Shown: piece after piece, positions 23,381 to 33,204 of the stretch | Numbering within the stretch: position 1 is the stretch's first letter | How the letters are laid out: every line of letters begins with the position of its first letter | Translations under genes and position numbers: made by a program | The notes under the pieces: model-generated | What the model was told of the DNA's origin: nothing | Seen by the model: the letters and a program-made list of their open reading frames with translations, nothing else | The model's database searches: none | Assembly: GCF_013410105.1 (NCBI RefSeq) | Contig: NZ_JACCCJ010000005.1 | Span: 124,001-188,000 of the forward strand | Direction of reading: 5' to 3' | From: Sphingopyxis sp. JAI108 | GTDB lineage: Bacteria > Pseudomonadota > Alphaproteobacteria > Sphingomonadales > Sphingomonadaceae | Length of the DNA: 64,000 nucleotides

Positions 23381-26131
23381 ATGACCATGCCGACCAATCT
23401 TCGCCGGGGTGCCAGCGCCATCGCGCTTGGCCTCGCCTTGTCCGTTTTCGTGTCCGGCGCCGCGATGGCGCAGGATGCGGACACCGCGCCCATCGATGAA
23501 GCGCCGACCGAGGATGCCATTGTCGTCACCGGCATCCGCGGCGCGATCAACAATTCGGTCCAGGCGAAGAAGGCGAACACCTCGATCGTGGAAGTGATTT
23601 CGGCCGAGGACATCGGCAAGCTGCCCGACCTGTCGATCGCCGAATCGCTGTCGCGCCTGCCGGGCCTTGCTACGCAGCGCCTCGATGGCCGCGCCAATGT
23701 CGTCTCGATCCGCGGCCTTGCCCCTGACTTCACCACGACCTTGCTCAACGGCCGCGAACAGGTTTCGGCGAGCAACAACCGCGGCGTCGAGCTCGACCAA
23801 TATCCGTCGGAGCTGTTGAACGGCGCGGTCGTCTACAAGACCCCCGACGCGTCGCTGATCGGGCAGGCGCTCGGCGGCACAATCGACATGCGCACGGTGC
23901 GCCCGCTCGCCTATGGCCGGCGGGCGATCGCGGCGGGCGCGCGGTTCGAGGTCAACGACCTTGGCAAGCTCAACCCCGATATTTCGAACAAGGGCTATCG
24001 CGCCAACATCTCCTATATCGACCAGAATGCCGACGGCACGCTCGGCTGGGCGATCGGCTATGCACGGATGCAGTCGCCGACCGCCGAAGAGCGGTTCAAC
24101 GCCTGGGGCTATCCCGCAGCCACCAACGGCACGGACACCGCCTTCCTGATCGGCGGGGCCAAACCCTATGTGAAATCAAATGAATTGAAGCGCGACGGCG
24201 TGATGGCGGTCGTCGAATGGGAGCCGAGCGACAGGCTCCACATGACGATCGACGGATATTGGTCGAAGTTCAAGGACGAGCAGCGGCTGCGCGGAATCGA
24301 ATTCCCGCTGGCATGGGGCAATTCGACGCTGCAGCCCGGCTTCACCGTCGAGGACGGGCTGGTGACCGAAGGCGTCTGGACGGGCACCGAGGCGGTGATG
24401 CGCAACGACGTCGTCCACCGCGATTCAACGATCATCGCGGGTGGCTGGAATACTCAGTTCAAACCCAATGAGCGGCTGACGCTCGAACTCGACCTTGGCT
24501 ATTCACGGCTCAAGAAGACCGAAGAGAATCTCGAAATCTACCTCGGCACCGGCCGCGGCGCGGGCGTCGGCGCGCGCGAAACGGCGCTGGGTTTCCAGTT
24601 GCGGCCGAACGGCGGGATCATGTTCAACCCGTCGCTCGACTATGCCGATCCCAATCTTTTCGTGATCACCGATCCGCAGGGCTGGAACAGCTGCGGCGGC
24701 GCGGTCGCCAACTGCCAGGATGGCTTCGTCAACACGCCGAAGATCAAGGACGAGCTGAAATCGTTGCGGTTGCAGGCAACCCAGGAACTGGACGGCGTGA
24801 TCAGCAGCCTGCGCGTCGGCGCCAATTATTCGGACCGCGAAAAGAGCCTCGACGATCGCGGCTTCGTGCTGACGAGCGAAAATTATCCGGCCAACACGGC
24901 GGTGCCCGCTGACTATCTTTACGACCCGGTGTCGCTCGATTTCATTGGCATCCCCGGCATGGTCGCGTTCGACAGCTGGCGTTTCTATAACGACGGCAAT
25001 TATACGCTGACGGATGGCGCGGGCTTCGATCCGGCGCGCGTCTTCAACGACTATACGATCCGCGAAAAGGTGTTGACCGGCTTCGTCCAGGCGAATTTCG
25101 ACGCCGATGCGGGCAGCACACCGATCCGCGGCAATGTCGGCGTCCAGATCGTCCATTCGGACCAGACGGGGGCAAGCTTTTACGCCCAGGTCGTCGGCGG
25201 CGTAACCCAGTCGACGCCGATCACCGACGGCGACACCTATACCGACATCCTGCCGAGCATGAACCTGTCGGTCGAATTCGCCGACAACACCTTCCTGCGC
25301 TTCGGCGCGGCGCGGATGCTGGCGCGCGCGCGCATGGACCAGCTGAAGCCCGGCGGCGGCGTTAATTTCGACACGTCGAGGCGCAACAACACCGACGTCA
25401 ATGCGTCGCCCTGGTCGCTCGACCTCGGCAATGCGAAGCTGCGTCCGCTGATGGCCGACACGGTCGATGTCGGGCTCGAAAAATATTTCGGCCAGGGCGG
25501 CTATGTCTCGCTCGGCGGCTTCTACAAATATCTCGAAAATTACATCTATCGCCAGGTCAATCCGTTCGACTTCTCGGACTTCGAGGTTCCCGACGGCGGC
25601 ACGGTGGGCACGCGCGCCGGGCTTAGCCGCCAGTGGCTGAACGGCAATGCGGGCCGCGTCTATGGCGCCGAGGCGTCCTTCTCGCTGCCCTTCGCAAACC
25701 TGACACAATCGCTCGACGGCTTCGGGGTGCTCGGCAGCGCCTCCTACACCAAGAGCCGCGTGCGCGAGGGCGGCGATACGACGATTTCGATGCCGGGCCT
25801 GTCGAAATGGGTCGTGAACGGAACCGCCTATTTCGAAAAGGCCGGGTTCCAGGTGCGCGCCTCGGGCCGCTATCGCTCGAAGTTCCTCGCAGAGGTTTCG
25901 ACGATCAGCCTCGCGCGCGACATGTTCATGGCGAAGAGCGAGTTCGTCGTCGACGCGCAGGTCGGCTATACCTTCCAGAGCGGTACGCTCGAAGGGCTGG
26001 GCATCCTGCTTCAGGCATCGAACCTGACGAACGAGCCGTTCGTGACCTATTACAACAATGATCCGCGCCAGATCCGCGACTATCAGAATTACGGTCGCAA
26101 CTTCATGGCCGGTATCACCTACAAGTTCTGA
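23381..26131 (+). CDS. TonB-dependent receptor for maltodextrins (MalA-like)
   Basis: A 916-residue outer-membrane receptor. It has a signal peptide (about 1-31, SGAAMA), a TonB-box-like DAIVVTGIRG, a plug with EDIGKLPDLSIAESLSRLPGL and VVSIRGLAPDFTTTLLNGRE, and a C-terminal barrel ending FMAGITYKF. The ATG at 23381 follows AGGGGAG; longer upstream frames lack support. Position (after LacI, before halogenase, amylase and glucosidases) marks it as the energised importer of maltodextrins into the periplasm. Confidence 0.93.
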   Translation: MTMPTNLRRGASAIALGLALSVFVSGAAMAQDADTAPIDEAPTEDAIVVTGIRGAINNSVQAKKANTSIVEVISAEDIGKLPDLSIAESLSRLPGLATQRLDGRANVVSIRGLAPDFTTTLLNGREQVSASNNRGVELDQYPSELLNGAVVYKTPDASLIGQALGGTIDMRTVRPLAYGRRAIAAGARFEVNDLGKLNPDISNKGYRANISYIDQNADGTLGWAIGYARMQSPTAEERFNAWGYPAATNGTDTAFLIGGAKPYVKSNELKRDGVMAVVEWEPSDRLHMTIDGYWSKFKDEQRLRGIEFPLAWGNSTLQPGFTVEDGLVTEGVWTGTEAVMRNDVVHRDSTIIAGGWNTQFKPNERLTLELDLGYSRLKKTEENLEIYLGTGRGAGVGARETALGFQLRPNGGIMFNPSLDYADPNLFVITDPQGWNSCGGAVANCQDGFVNTPKIKDELKSLRLQATQELDGVISSLRVGANYSDREKSLDDRGFVLTSENYPANTAVPADYLYDPVSLDFIGIPGMVAFDSWRFYNDGNYTLTDGAGFDPARVFNDYTIREKVLTGFVQANFDADAGSTPIRGNVGVQIVHSDQTGASFYAQVVGGVTQSTPITDGDTYTDILPSMNLSVEFADNTFLRFGAARMLARARMDQLKPGGGVNFDTSRRNNTDVNASPWSLDLGNAKLRPLMADTVDVGLEKYFGQGGYVSLGGFYKYLENYIYRQVNPFDFSDFEVPDGGTVGTRAGLSRQWLNGNAGRVYGAEASFSLPFANLTQSLDGFGVLGSASYTKSRVREGGDTTISMPGLSKWVVNGTAYFEKAGFQVRASGRYRSKFLAEVSTISLARDMFMAKSEFVVDAQVGYTFQSGTLEGLGILLQASNLTNEPFVTYYNNDPRQIRDYQNYGRNFMAGITYKF

Positions 26132-26138
26132 CGGGCGC

Positions 26139-26165
26139 GCGGGCCGTCCGGCAAGGCCGGCCCGC
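26139..26165 (+). terminator. Intercistronic hairpin behind the TonB receptor gene
   Basis: GCGGGCCG (26139-26146) pairs with CGGCCCGC (26158-26165). It lies between the receptor stop (26131) and the GTG of the next gene (26191) and has no T-tract. It probably attenuates or stabilises, so that the receptor mRNA exceeds that of the enzymes. Confidence 0.5.
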
Positions 26166-26190
26166 TTCCGGACGCGAGGGAAGGAACAGG

Positions 26191-27699
26191 GTGGGCGAAA
26201 GTCGCATCACGAAGGTGGTGATCGTCGGGGGCGGAACGGCGGGCTGGATGGCCGCTGCGGCGCTGTCGCGCACGATGGACTATCTGTCGATCCGACTGAT
26301 CGAGAGCGACGCGATCGGCACCGTCGGAGTCGGCGAGGCGACGATCCCCGCCATCCGGCTGTTCAACGCGCTGATCGGCATCGACGAGAATGAATTCATC
26401 CGCGAAACGGGCGCGACGTTCAAGCTGGGTATCCAGTTCCACGACTGGGGCCGGATCGGCGACGTCTATATGCACGCCTTCGGGCAGATCGGGCGCAGCC
26501 TCGGCATGCTGCCGTTCCAGCAATATTGGCTGCGGGGCCGGCAAGAGGGTGTCGCGGGACGGCTTGGCGATTATTCGCTGAACGAAACCGCGGGGCGCCA
26601 GAACCGCTTCGCGCGGCTGCAGCGCATTCCCGACACCAGCCTCGACGGCATCGCCTATGCCTTTCATTTCGATGCCGCGCTTTATGCCGCCTATCTGCGC
26701 AAGATGGCGGAACAGGCAGGCGTCGTACGGACCGAGGGGAAGATCGACAGCGTCAAGCGCCACGGTGAAAGCGGTCATGTCGAAGCCGTCGTCCTCGAAA
26801 GTGGCGAACAAGTCGCCGGCGAACTTTTTATCGACTGCTCGGGTTTTCGCGCGCTGCTGATCGAGGAGGCGTTCGAAACCGGCTTTGAGGACTGGACGCA
26901 CTGGCTTCCCTGCGATCGCGCTATCGCGGTGCCGAGCGAAAACGCCGGCCCGCCGCGCCCCTATACACAGGCGATCGCACATCGGGCCGGCTGGCAATGG
27001 CGCATTCCGCTCCAGCACCGGACGGGGAACGGTCATGTCTTTTGCAGCGATTTCATCAGTGAGGATGAGGCGGCCACGGTCCTGCTCGCCAACATCGAGG
27101 GCCGCCCGCTCGCCGATCCGCGGACGCTGCGTTTCCGGACGGGTATGCGCAAGAAAGCGTGGAACGGCAATGTCGTCGCATTGGGCCTCGCTTCGGGTTT
27201 CCTCGAACCGCTCGAATCGACCAGCATCCACCTGATCCAGAACGGCATCGCCAAACTGCTCGCGCACTTCCCCGATCGCGATTTCGATGCCGCCAATATC
27301 GAGGCCTATAACCGCCGGGTGCGCTTCGATTACGAACGCGTCCGCGACTTCGTCATCCTCCACTATCACGCCAACCAGCGCACGGACTCGCCCTTCTGGG
27401 TTCGTTGCCGCGAGATGGGCATTCCCGATACGCTGGCGGGCAAGATCGAGCTGTTTCGAAGCCAGGGCCAGATCGTTCGCGAAGCCGACGAATTATTCAT
27501 CGAGATCGGCTGGTTCCAGGTGCTGACGGGCCAGAATATCCTGCCCGGCGGTTATCATCCGATGGCCGATCAGCTCACTCGCGACGAATTGGCTGGCTTT
27601 TTCGCCGACATCGAAACGATCGTCGCGCGCACCGCGTCACGTCTGCCCGCCCACGAGGATTTCATCGCGCAGCATTGCGCGGCAGGAGTGATGGCATGA
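26191..27699 (+). CDS. Tryptophan-halogenase-family flavoprotein in a polysaccharide locus
   Basis: A 502-residue flavin-dependent halogenase-like protein. The FAD motif is VVIVGGGTAGWMAAAAL, GVGEATIPAI follows, and a Lys in GATFKLGIQFHDW sits at the place of the RebH/PrnA catalytic Lys79. It also has WQWRIPLQHRTGNGH (W-x-W-x-I-P) and SGFLEPLESTSIHL with the second catalytic Glu. These residues suggest activity, yet the place in a TonB-receptor/glycosidase operon is typical of a sphingomonad/Caulobacter subgroup whose substrate is unknown. GTG start; ATGA overlap with the amylase gene. Confidence 0.85.
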   Translation: MGESRITKVVIVGGGTAGWMAAAALSRTMDYLSIRLIESDAIGTVGVGEATIPAIRLFNALIGIDENEFIRETGATFKLGIQFHDWGRIGDVYMHAFGQIGRSLGMLPFQQYWLRGRQEGVAGRLGDYSLNETAGRQNRFARLQRIPDTSLDGIAYAFHFDAALYAAYLRKMAEQAGVVRTEGKIDSVKRHGESGHVEAVVLESGEQVAGELFIDCSGFRALLIEEAFETGFEDWTHWLPCDRAIAVPSENAGPPRPYTQAIAHRAGWQWRIPLQHRTGNGHVFCSDFISEDEAATVLLANIEGRPLADPRTLRFRTGMRKKAWNGNVVALGLASGFLEPLESTSIHLIQNGIAKLLAHFPDRDFDAANIEAYNRRVRFDYERVRDFVILHYHANQRTDSPFWVRCREMGIPDTLAGKIELFRSQGQIVREADELFIEIGWFQVLTGQNILPGGYHPMADQLTRDELAGFFADIETIVARTASRLPAHEDFIAQHCAAGVMA

Positions 27700-29498
27700 G
27701 CCTGATCGCATCGGTAATCGCGCTGAGCCTCGCGGGTACCGCGCCCGCCGCCGCCGTGGAGGATTACCGCCAGCGGCCGGCGACGGACGAGGTCATCTAT
27801 TTCGTGCTTCCCGACCGTTTCGAGAATGGCGATCCGCAGAACGATCGCGGGGGGCTGGAGGGCGACCGGCTCGCCACGGGCTATGACCCGAGCGCCAAGG
27901 GCTTTTTCCACGGCGGCGACCTTGCGGGGCTGACGAAGCGGCTCGACTATATCGAGGGGCTGGGCGCGACGGCGATCTGGTTCGCGCCGATCTTCAAGAA
28001 CAAGCCGGTGCAGGGGCCCAAGGGCGAGGAGAGCGCGGGCTATCACGGCTATTGGGTGACCGACTTCACGTCTGTAGATCCGCATTTCGGGACCAATGAA
28101 GAGTTCAAGGCGTTCGTCGATGCCGCGCATGCGCGGGGGATGAAAGTCTATATGGACATCATCGCCAACCACACTGCCGACGTCATCCGCTACAAGGAGG
28201 ATGCGGCGCGGGGCTTCCGCTACCGCAGCCTTGCCGATTATCCTTTCTCGCGGCGCGGGGGACCGGAAGGTCCCGCGATCAATCCCGGCTTTGCGGGCGA
28301 TCATGTCGCGACGGCAGAGAATTGGAAAAAGCTGACCGATCCGGCTTTCGCCTATACGCCCGTCGTGCCGAAGGGCGAGGAGAGGGTGAAGGTCCCGGCG
28401 TGGCTCAACGACCCCGTCTATTATCACAATCGCGGCAACAGCGATTGGGTCGGCGAGTCGGCGCTGTACGGGGATTTTTCGGGGCTCGACGACCTCGCAA
28501 CCGAAGACCCGCGCGTCGTCCAGGGCTTTATCGACATCTATGGCCGCTGGATCGACGATTTCGGTATCGACGGGTTCCGCATCGACACCGCGAAGCATGT
28601 GAACCCCGAATTCTGGCAGGCGTTCGTCCCCGCGATGCAGGCGCGGGCAAAGGCGCGCGGCATCCCCAATTTCCACATCTTCGGCGAGGTCTATGTCGAT
28701 GCGGTCGATCTGGGCGCGCTTGCCTGGTACACGCACGCGGCGGACCTCCCCGCGGTCCTCGATTTCGGTTTCGCGCGTGCGGCGATCGACGCGGTCAGCG
28801 GTACGAAAGGCACCGATCAGTTCGCGAAGCTGTTTGACGGCGACCTGCTCTATAAGGGTGGGGCAGGTGCGGCGCTCGAATTGCCCACCTTCCTCGGCAA
28901 TCACGATATGGGCCGCTTTTCGATGTTCGTGAAGGCGGCGAACCCCGGGGCGAGCGAGGCCGAACTGCTCCAGCGCGTGATGCTCGGCCATGCGATGCTG
29001 TTGACGCTGCGCGGGGTGCCGACGATCTATTATGGCGACGAACAGGGGTTCGTCTCGGACGACAAGGACCAACTCGCGCGCGAGGATATGTTCGCGTCGA
29101 CGGTCGCCGCCTATAACGACAATGACCTGATCGGCAGCAATGCCACGACTGCGGCGGCGAATTTCGACCCCGCGCATCCGCTCTATCGACATATCGCGGC
29201 ATTATCGCAGTTACGCCGCAAGACCCCGGCATTGTCGCGCGGCACGACCAAGGTGCGTGCCTTCGCCGAAAAGCCCGGCCTGTTGGCGGTATCGCGTTTC
29301 GACCCCGAAACCGGGCGCGAGGTGCTGCTGGCGTTCAATACGTCCGCGGCGCCGCTCGCGGCAAACATTGCCATCAATGTGAAAAGCACGGCCTTTACCG
29401 CGCTCCACGGCGATTGCCCGGTAACGCCCGCCGCGCCCGGCAGCCTCCACCTTTCCCTCCCCGCCCTCGGTACGATCATCTGCCAGGCCAGCGAATAA
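27696..29498 (+). CDS. GH13 alpha-amylase, exported
   Basis: A 600-residue protein with a short signal peptide (about 1-20, GTAPAAA) and a GH13 (beta/alpha)8 barrel. It has YGHGYW-like AGYHGYWVTDF, DIIANHTADV, the nucleophile Asp in DGFRIDTAKH, the acid Glu in IFGEVYVD and the third Asp in TFLGNHD. It should cleave alpha-1,4 bonds of starch or maltodextrin in the periplasm or on the surface. It overlaps the halogenase stop (ATGA) and precedes the cytoplasmic-type glucosidase. Confidence 0.93.
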   Translation: MSLIASVIALSLAGTAPAAAVEDYRQRPATDEVIYFVLPDRFENGDPQNDRGGLEGDRLATGYDPSAKGFFHGGDLAGLTKRLDYIEGLGATAIWFAPIFKNKPVQGPKGEESAGYHGYWVTDFTSVDPHFGTNEEFKAFVDAAHARGMKVYMDIIANHTADVIRYKEDAARGFRYRSLADYPFSRRGGPEGPAINPGFAGDHVATAENWKKLTDPAFAYTPVVPKGEERVKVPAWLNDPVYYHNRGNSDWVGESALYGDFSGLDDLATEDPRVVQGFIDIYGRWIDDFGIDGFRIDTAKHVNPEFWQAFVPAMQARAKARGIPNFHIFGEVYVDAVDLGALAWYTHAADLPAVLDFGFARAAIDAVSGTKGTDQFAKLFDGDLLYKGGAGAALELPTFLGNHDMGRFSMFVKAANPGASEAELLQRVMLGHAMLLTLRGVPTIYYGDEQGFVSDDKDQLAREDMFASTVAAYNDNDLIGSNATTAAANFDPAHPLYRHIAALSQLRRKTPALSRGTTKVRAFAEKPGLLAVSRFDPETGREVLLAFNTSAAPLAANIAINVKSTAFTALHGDCPVTPAAPGSLHLSLPALGTIICQASE

Positions 29499-29510
29499 GC
29501 GAAAAAACGC

Positions 29511-31157
29511 GTGACGACCAACCAGCCCCTCGTTCAGGATCAAAGCCTTTCCGTCGCCCCCGAGACGCCGTGGTGGAAGGGGGCGGTGATCTATCAGGTC
29601 TATCCTCGCAGCTTCGCCGATTCGAACGGCGACGGCGTCGGCGACCTTGCCGGAATCACCGCGCGGCTCGACTATATCGCCAGCCTTGGTGTCGACGCGA
29701 TCTGGCTGTCGCCGTTCTACCCCTCGCCGATGGACGATTTCGGATACGACATCGCCGATTATTGCGATGTCGATCCGATCTTCGGCTCGCTCGCCGATTT
29801 CGATGCGCTCGTCGCGCGCGCGCACGCGCTGGGGCTGAAGGTCACGACCGACCTCGTCTTCGCGCACACCTCCGACCGTCACACCTGGTTCGCCGAGAGC
29901 CGCGCGAACAAGGACAATGACAAGGCCGACTGGTATGTCTGGGCCGATGCAAAGGTCGACGGATCGCCGCCGACCAACTGGCAGTCGGTGTTCGGCGGCC
30001 CGGCGTGGACGTGGGACGCGCGCCGCGGCCAATATTATATGCACAATTTCCTGGGGTCGCAGCCGCAGCTCAACGTCCATAATCGCGCGGTGCAGGAGGC
30101 GCTGCTCGGCGTCGTGCGCTTCTGGCTCGATCGCGGGGTCGACGGCTTTCGCATCGATGCGATCAATTTTTCGATGCACGACCCCGAACTTCGTGACAAT
30201 CCGCCCGCGCCGCCGTCGAACAAGGCCCGCACCCGGCCGTTCGATTTCCAGCAGAAAATCTATAACCAGTCGCACCCCGACATCCCGCTGTTCCTCGAAC
30301 GCATCCGCGCGCTGACCGATGAATATCCGGGCCGCTTCACGGTGGCCGAGGTCGGCGGCGACGATGCGGTGCGCGAGATGAAATTGTTCACCGCGGGTGA
30401 AGGACGGCTGAGCAGCGCCTATGGCTTCGACTTCCTCTATGCCGACAAGCTGACGCCGCAACTGGTGCGCGAGGCGGCCGAACAATGGCCCGACGCGCCG
30501 GGTACAGGCTGGCCAAGCTGGGCGTTCGAGAATCACGACGCACCGCGCGCGGTATCGCGATGGACCCCTGAAGGCGTCGAGCCCGCCGCCTTTGCTCGAA
30601 TGAAGATGGCGCTGCTCTGCGCGCTGCGCGGCAATATCATCATCTACAATGGCGAGGAGCTGGGGCTCGACCAGGTCGAAATCCCGTTCGAGCTGGTCAA
30701 GGATCCCGAGGCACTAAAGAATTGGCCGCTGACCCTTTCGCGCGACGGCGCGCGGACGCCGCTCCCCTGGGCGTCGGGCGAAAGCCATGCGGGATTTTCG
30801 AGCGTCGACCCGTGGCTGCCGCTCGGCGCCACGCATGGCGACCTCGCAGTCGATCGGCAGCAGGACGACCCCGCATCCTTGCTCAACCTCACCCGCCGTC
30901 TGATTGCCTTGCGCGCGGCGCACCCGGCGCTACGACTGGGCGCCAACGCGCACTGGATTGCCGACGGCGACCTGCTCGGGTTCGATCGCGTCGCGGGCGG
31001 CGAGCATGTCCGCTGCCTCTTCAATCTCGGCGGCGGGGCGATCGATATCGCCGGGCGCTGTGCCGGCGCGGAGCCGATTATCCTGTTGAACGGCGCCGAC
31101 CCGGCGCATTTGCCGCCGTGCGGCGCCCTCTGGCTGAAACTCGAAGGAAAAAATTGA
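29511..31157 (+). CDS. GH13 alpha-glucosidase / oligo-1,6-glucosidase-like
   Basis: A 548-residue protein without signal peptide, so probably cytoplasmic. It opens WWKGAVIYQVYPRSFADSNGDGVGDL (the family's VYPRSFxDsnGDGiGDL). The nucleophile Asp is in DGFRIDAINF, the acid Glu in VAEVGG and the third Asp in FENHDAPR. It hydrolyses maltose and short maltodextrins to glucose. The start is GTG at 29511, 12 bp after the amylase stop. It overlaps the GH97 gene by one base. Confidence 0.93.
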   Translation: MTTNQPLVQDQSLSVAPETPWWKGAVIYQVYPRSFADSNGDGVGDLAGITARLDYIASLGVDAIWLSPFYPSPMDDFGYDIADYCDVDPIFGSLADFDALVARAHALGLKVTTDLVFAHTSDRHTWFAESRANKDNDKADWYVWADAKVDGSPPTNWQSVFGGPAWTWDARRGQYYMHNFLGSQPQLNVHNRAVQEALLGVVRFWLDRGVDGFRIDAINFSMHDPELRDNPPAPPSNKARTRPFDFQQKIYNQSHPDIPLFLERIRALTDEYPGRFTVAEVGGDDAVREMKLFTAGEGRLSSAYGFDFLYADKLTPQLVREAAEQWPDAPGTGWPSWAFENHDAPRAVSRWTPEGVEPAAFARMKMALLCALRGNIIIYNGEELGLDQVEIPFELVKDPEALKNWPLTLSRDGARTPLPWASGESHAGFSSVDPWLPLGATHGDLAVDRQQDDPASLLNLTRRLIALRAAHPALRLGANAHWIADGDLLGFDRVAGGEHVRCLFNLGGGAIDIAGRCAGAEPIILLNGADPAHLPPCGALWLKLEGKN

Positions 31158-33202
31158 TGCGTAGCCTGTTTGTCGCCCTCCCGCTGCTCGCCGCCGCGGC
31201 AGTTCCCGCCGCGGCGCAGGATGCGCGGCCGCAGCAGACCGCTACGTCGCCCAACGGCGATATCGTGCTGACCGTGACCACCGACAACGATCAGCGCCCG
31301 ACCTGGTCGCTGTCGCGCAAGGGCAAGCTGCTGCTCGCGCCCTCGAAACTCGGCTTTCTGCTTACCGACGGCATCGCGCTCCAGCGCGGCTTCGCGATCG
31401 AGAGCGCCGAGCGCGCGAGTGGCGATACGCGCTGGGAACAGCCGTGGGGCGAACGCCGTTTCGTGCGCGACCGCCACAACGAGCTGCTCGTCCGCTTCCG
31501 CCAGAATGAAAGCTGGGGGGGACATGCGATGAATGTCCGCTTCCGCCTGTTCGACGACGGAGTCGGTTTCCGCTATGAATTGCCCGAGCAGGCGGGGCTG
31601 GCGACCGCGAAGATCGCCGACGAGATCACCGAATTCGACATCGCGCCCGAGGGCACGGCCTGGTGGATCGCCGGCGGCGAGTGGAACCGTTACGAGCAGA
31701 TTTACCAGCACACGCCGATCGACGCGGTCGCGACCGCGCATACGCCGATCACGATGCGCCTCGACGACGGCACGCACCTGTCGTTCCATGAAGCCGCGCT
31801 CGTCGATTATGCCGGCATGTGGTTCAGGCGTGTCGAGGGACGGAAATTCCGTGCGACCCTGTCGCCGTCGTCGCAAGGGCCGCGCGTCATCCGCGACCTG
31901 CCGTTCGCAACCCCGTGGCGGACGATCCGCATCGCCGACGATGCGGCGGGACTGGTCGAAAACGACTTGGAGCTCAACCTCAACGAGCCGAACAAGCTGG
32001 GCGACACGAGCTGGTTCAAGCCGATGAAATATATCGGCATCTGGTGGGGGATGATCCGGGGGCCGTGGAGCTGGGCCGAAGGCCCGCAGCATGGCGCGAC
32101 CACCGAACGGACCAAGCAATATATCGATTTCGCAGCGAAGCATGGTTTCGGCGGCGTGCTGGTCGAGGGCTGGAACAAGGGCTGGAACGGCAACTGGTTC
32201 GGCCATGGCGACGAATATAGTTTTACCGAGGCGACCCCTGACTTCGACCTGAAGGCGGTCACCGATTACGGACGGAAAAAGGGCGTCCAGCTGATCGGAC
32301 ACCACGAAACGGGCGGCAATATCGCGGTATATGAGGCGCAGCTCGACGATGCGATGAAGCTTTACGGCCGGCTCGGCGTGGGGACGGTCAAGACCGGCTA
32401 TGTCGCCGACGCGGGCGGGATTATCGTGCCGGGCGACACGCCGGGGACGAAGCGTATGGAATGGCACGATGGCCAGCGGCAGGTGCAACACCATCTGAAG
32501 GTCGTCGAGACCGCCGCCAAATATCATGTCGCGGTCAATCCGCACGAACCGGTGAAGGACACGGGCCTTCGCCGCACCTATCCCAACTGGGTCGCACGCG
32601 AAGGCGCCCGGGGCATGGAATATAATGCCTGGGGTGCCTTCGCCAACGGCCCCGACCATGAACCGACGCTCGTCTACACGCGGATGCTGTCGGGTCCGAT
32701 GGACTATACCCCCGGCGTGCTCAGCCTGAAGGGCGCGCAGGACGTGCCGCTCGCCTCGACGCTCGCCAAACAGCTTGGCCTCTACCTCGCGCTTTATTCG
32801 CCGATCCAGATGGCGGCGGACTTCATCGAAAATCTCGAAGCGCATCCGCGCGAGCTCGAATTCATCAAGGCGGTCCCGGCCGACTGGGCTGAAAGCAAGC
32901 TGGTCGCGGGCGAGGTCGGCGACTATGCGATCTTCGCGCGCAAGGACCGCGCCAGCGCCGACTGGTATGTCGGCGGGGTCAATGATGCGACCGAACGCAC
33001 GCTGACGCTGACATTCGATTTCCTCAACCCGGGCAAGACCTATACCGCGACGATCTGGAAGGACGGCGAGGGCGCCACTTATCTGACCGAAGCGCGGCAC
33101 CGCATCGCCTACGAAACGATCAGGGTGAAGAAGGGCGATAGCTATAAATTGTGGCTGGCGCCGGGCGGCGGCGCGGCGATGCGCGTCGCACCGGGGAAAT
33201 AG
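31157..33202 (+). CDS. GH97 alpha-glucosidase (SusB-like), exported
   Basis: The 681-residue protein has a signal peptide (1-20, AVPAAAQ), an N-terminal beta-super-sandwich, a catalytic barrel and a C-terminal beta domain. SusB-like marks are FRLFDDGVGFRYELP, WWIAGGEWNRYEQIY, LVEGWNKGWNGNW, VNPHEPVKDTGLRRTYPNWVAREGARGMEYNA and MDYTPG. The GH97 members with these Glu residues act as inverting, calcium-dependent alpha-glucosidases. It completes the periplasmic maltodextrin degradation set. It ends 2 bp from the convergent symporter gene. Confidence 0.94.
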   Translation: MRSLFVALPLLAAAAVPAAAQDARPQQTATSPNGDIVLTVTTDNDQRPTWSLSRKGKLLLAPSKLGFLLTDGIALQRGFAIESAERASGDTRWEQPWGERRFVRDRHNELLVRFRQNESWGGHAMNVRFRLFDDGVGFRYELPEQAGLATAKIADEITEFDIAPEGTAWWIAGGEWNRYEQIYQHTPIDAVATAHTPITMRLDDGTHLSFHEAALVDYAGMWFRRVEGRKFRATLSPSSQGPRVIRDLPFATPWRTIRIADDAAGLVENDLELNLNEPNKLGDTSWFKPMKYIGIWWGMIRGPWSWAEGPQHGATTERTKQYIDFAAKHGFGGVLVEGWNKGWNGNWFGHGDEYSFTEATPDFDLKAVTDYGRKKGVQLIGHHETGGNIAVYEAQLDDAMKLYGRLGVGTVKTGYVADAGGIIVPGDTPGTKRMEWHDGQRQVQHHLKVVETAAKYHVAVNPHEPVKDTGLRRTYPNWVAREGARGMEYNAWGAFANGPDHEPTLVYTRMLSGPMDYTPGVLSLKGAQDVPLASTLAKQLGLYLALYSPIQMAADFIENLEAHPRELEFIKAVPADWAESKLVAGEVGDYAIFARKDRASADWYVGGVNDATERTLTLTFDFLNPGKTYTATIWKDGEGATYLTEARHRIAYETIRVKKGDSYKLWLAPGGGAAMRVAPGK

Positions 33203-33204
33203 CC

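Noticed and set aside
26191..27699. Natural-product cluster suggested by a halogenase gene
   Set aside because: Neighbours are a TonB receptor and glycosidases; no peptide synthetase, polyketide synthase or indole genes are nearby.
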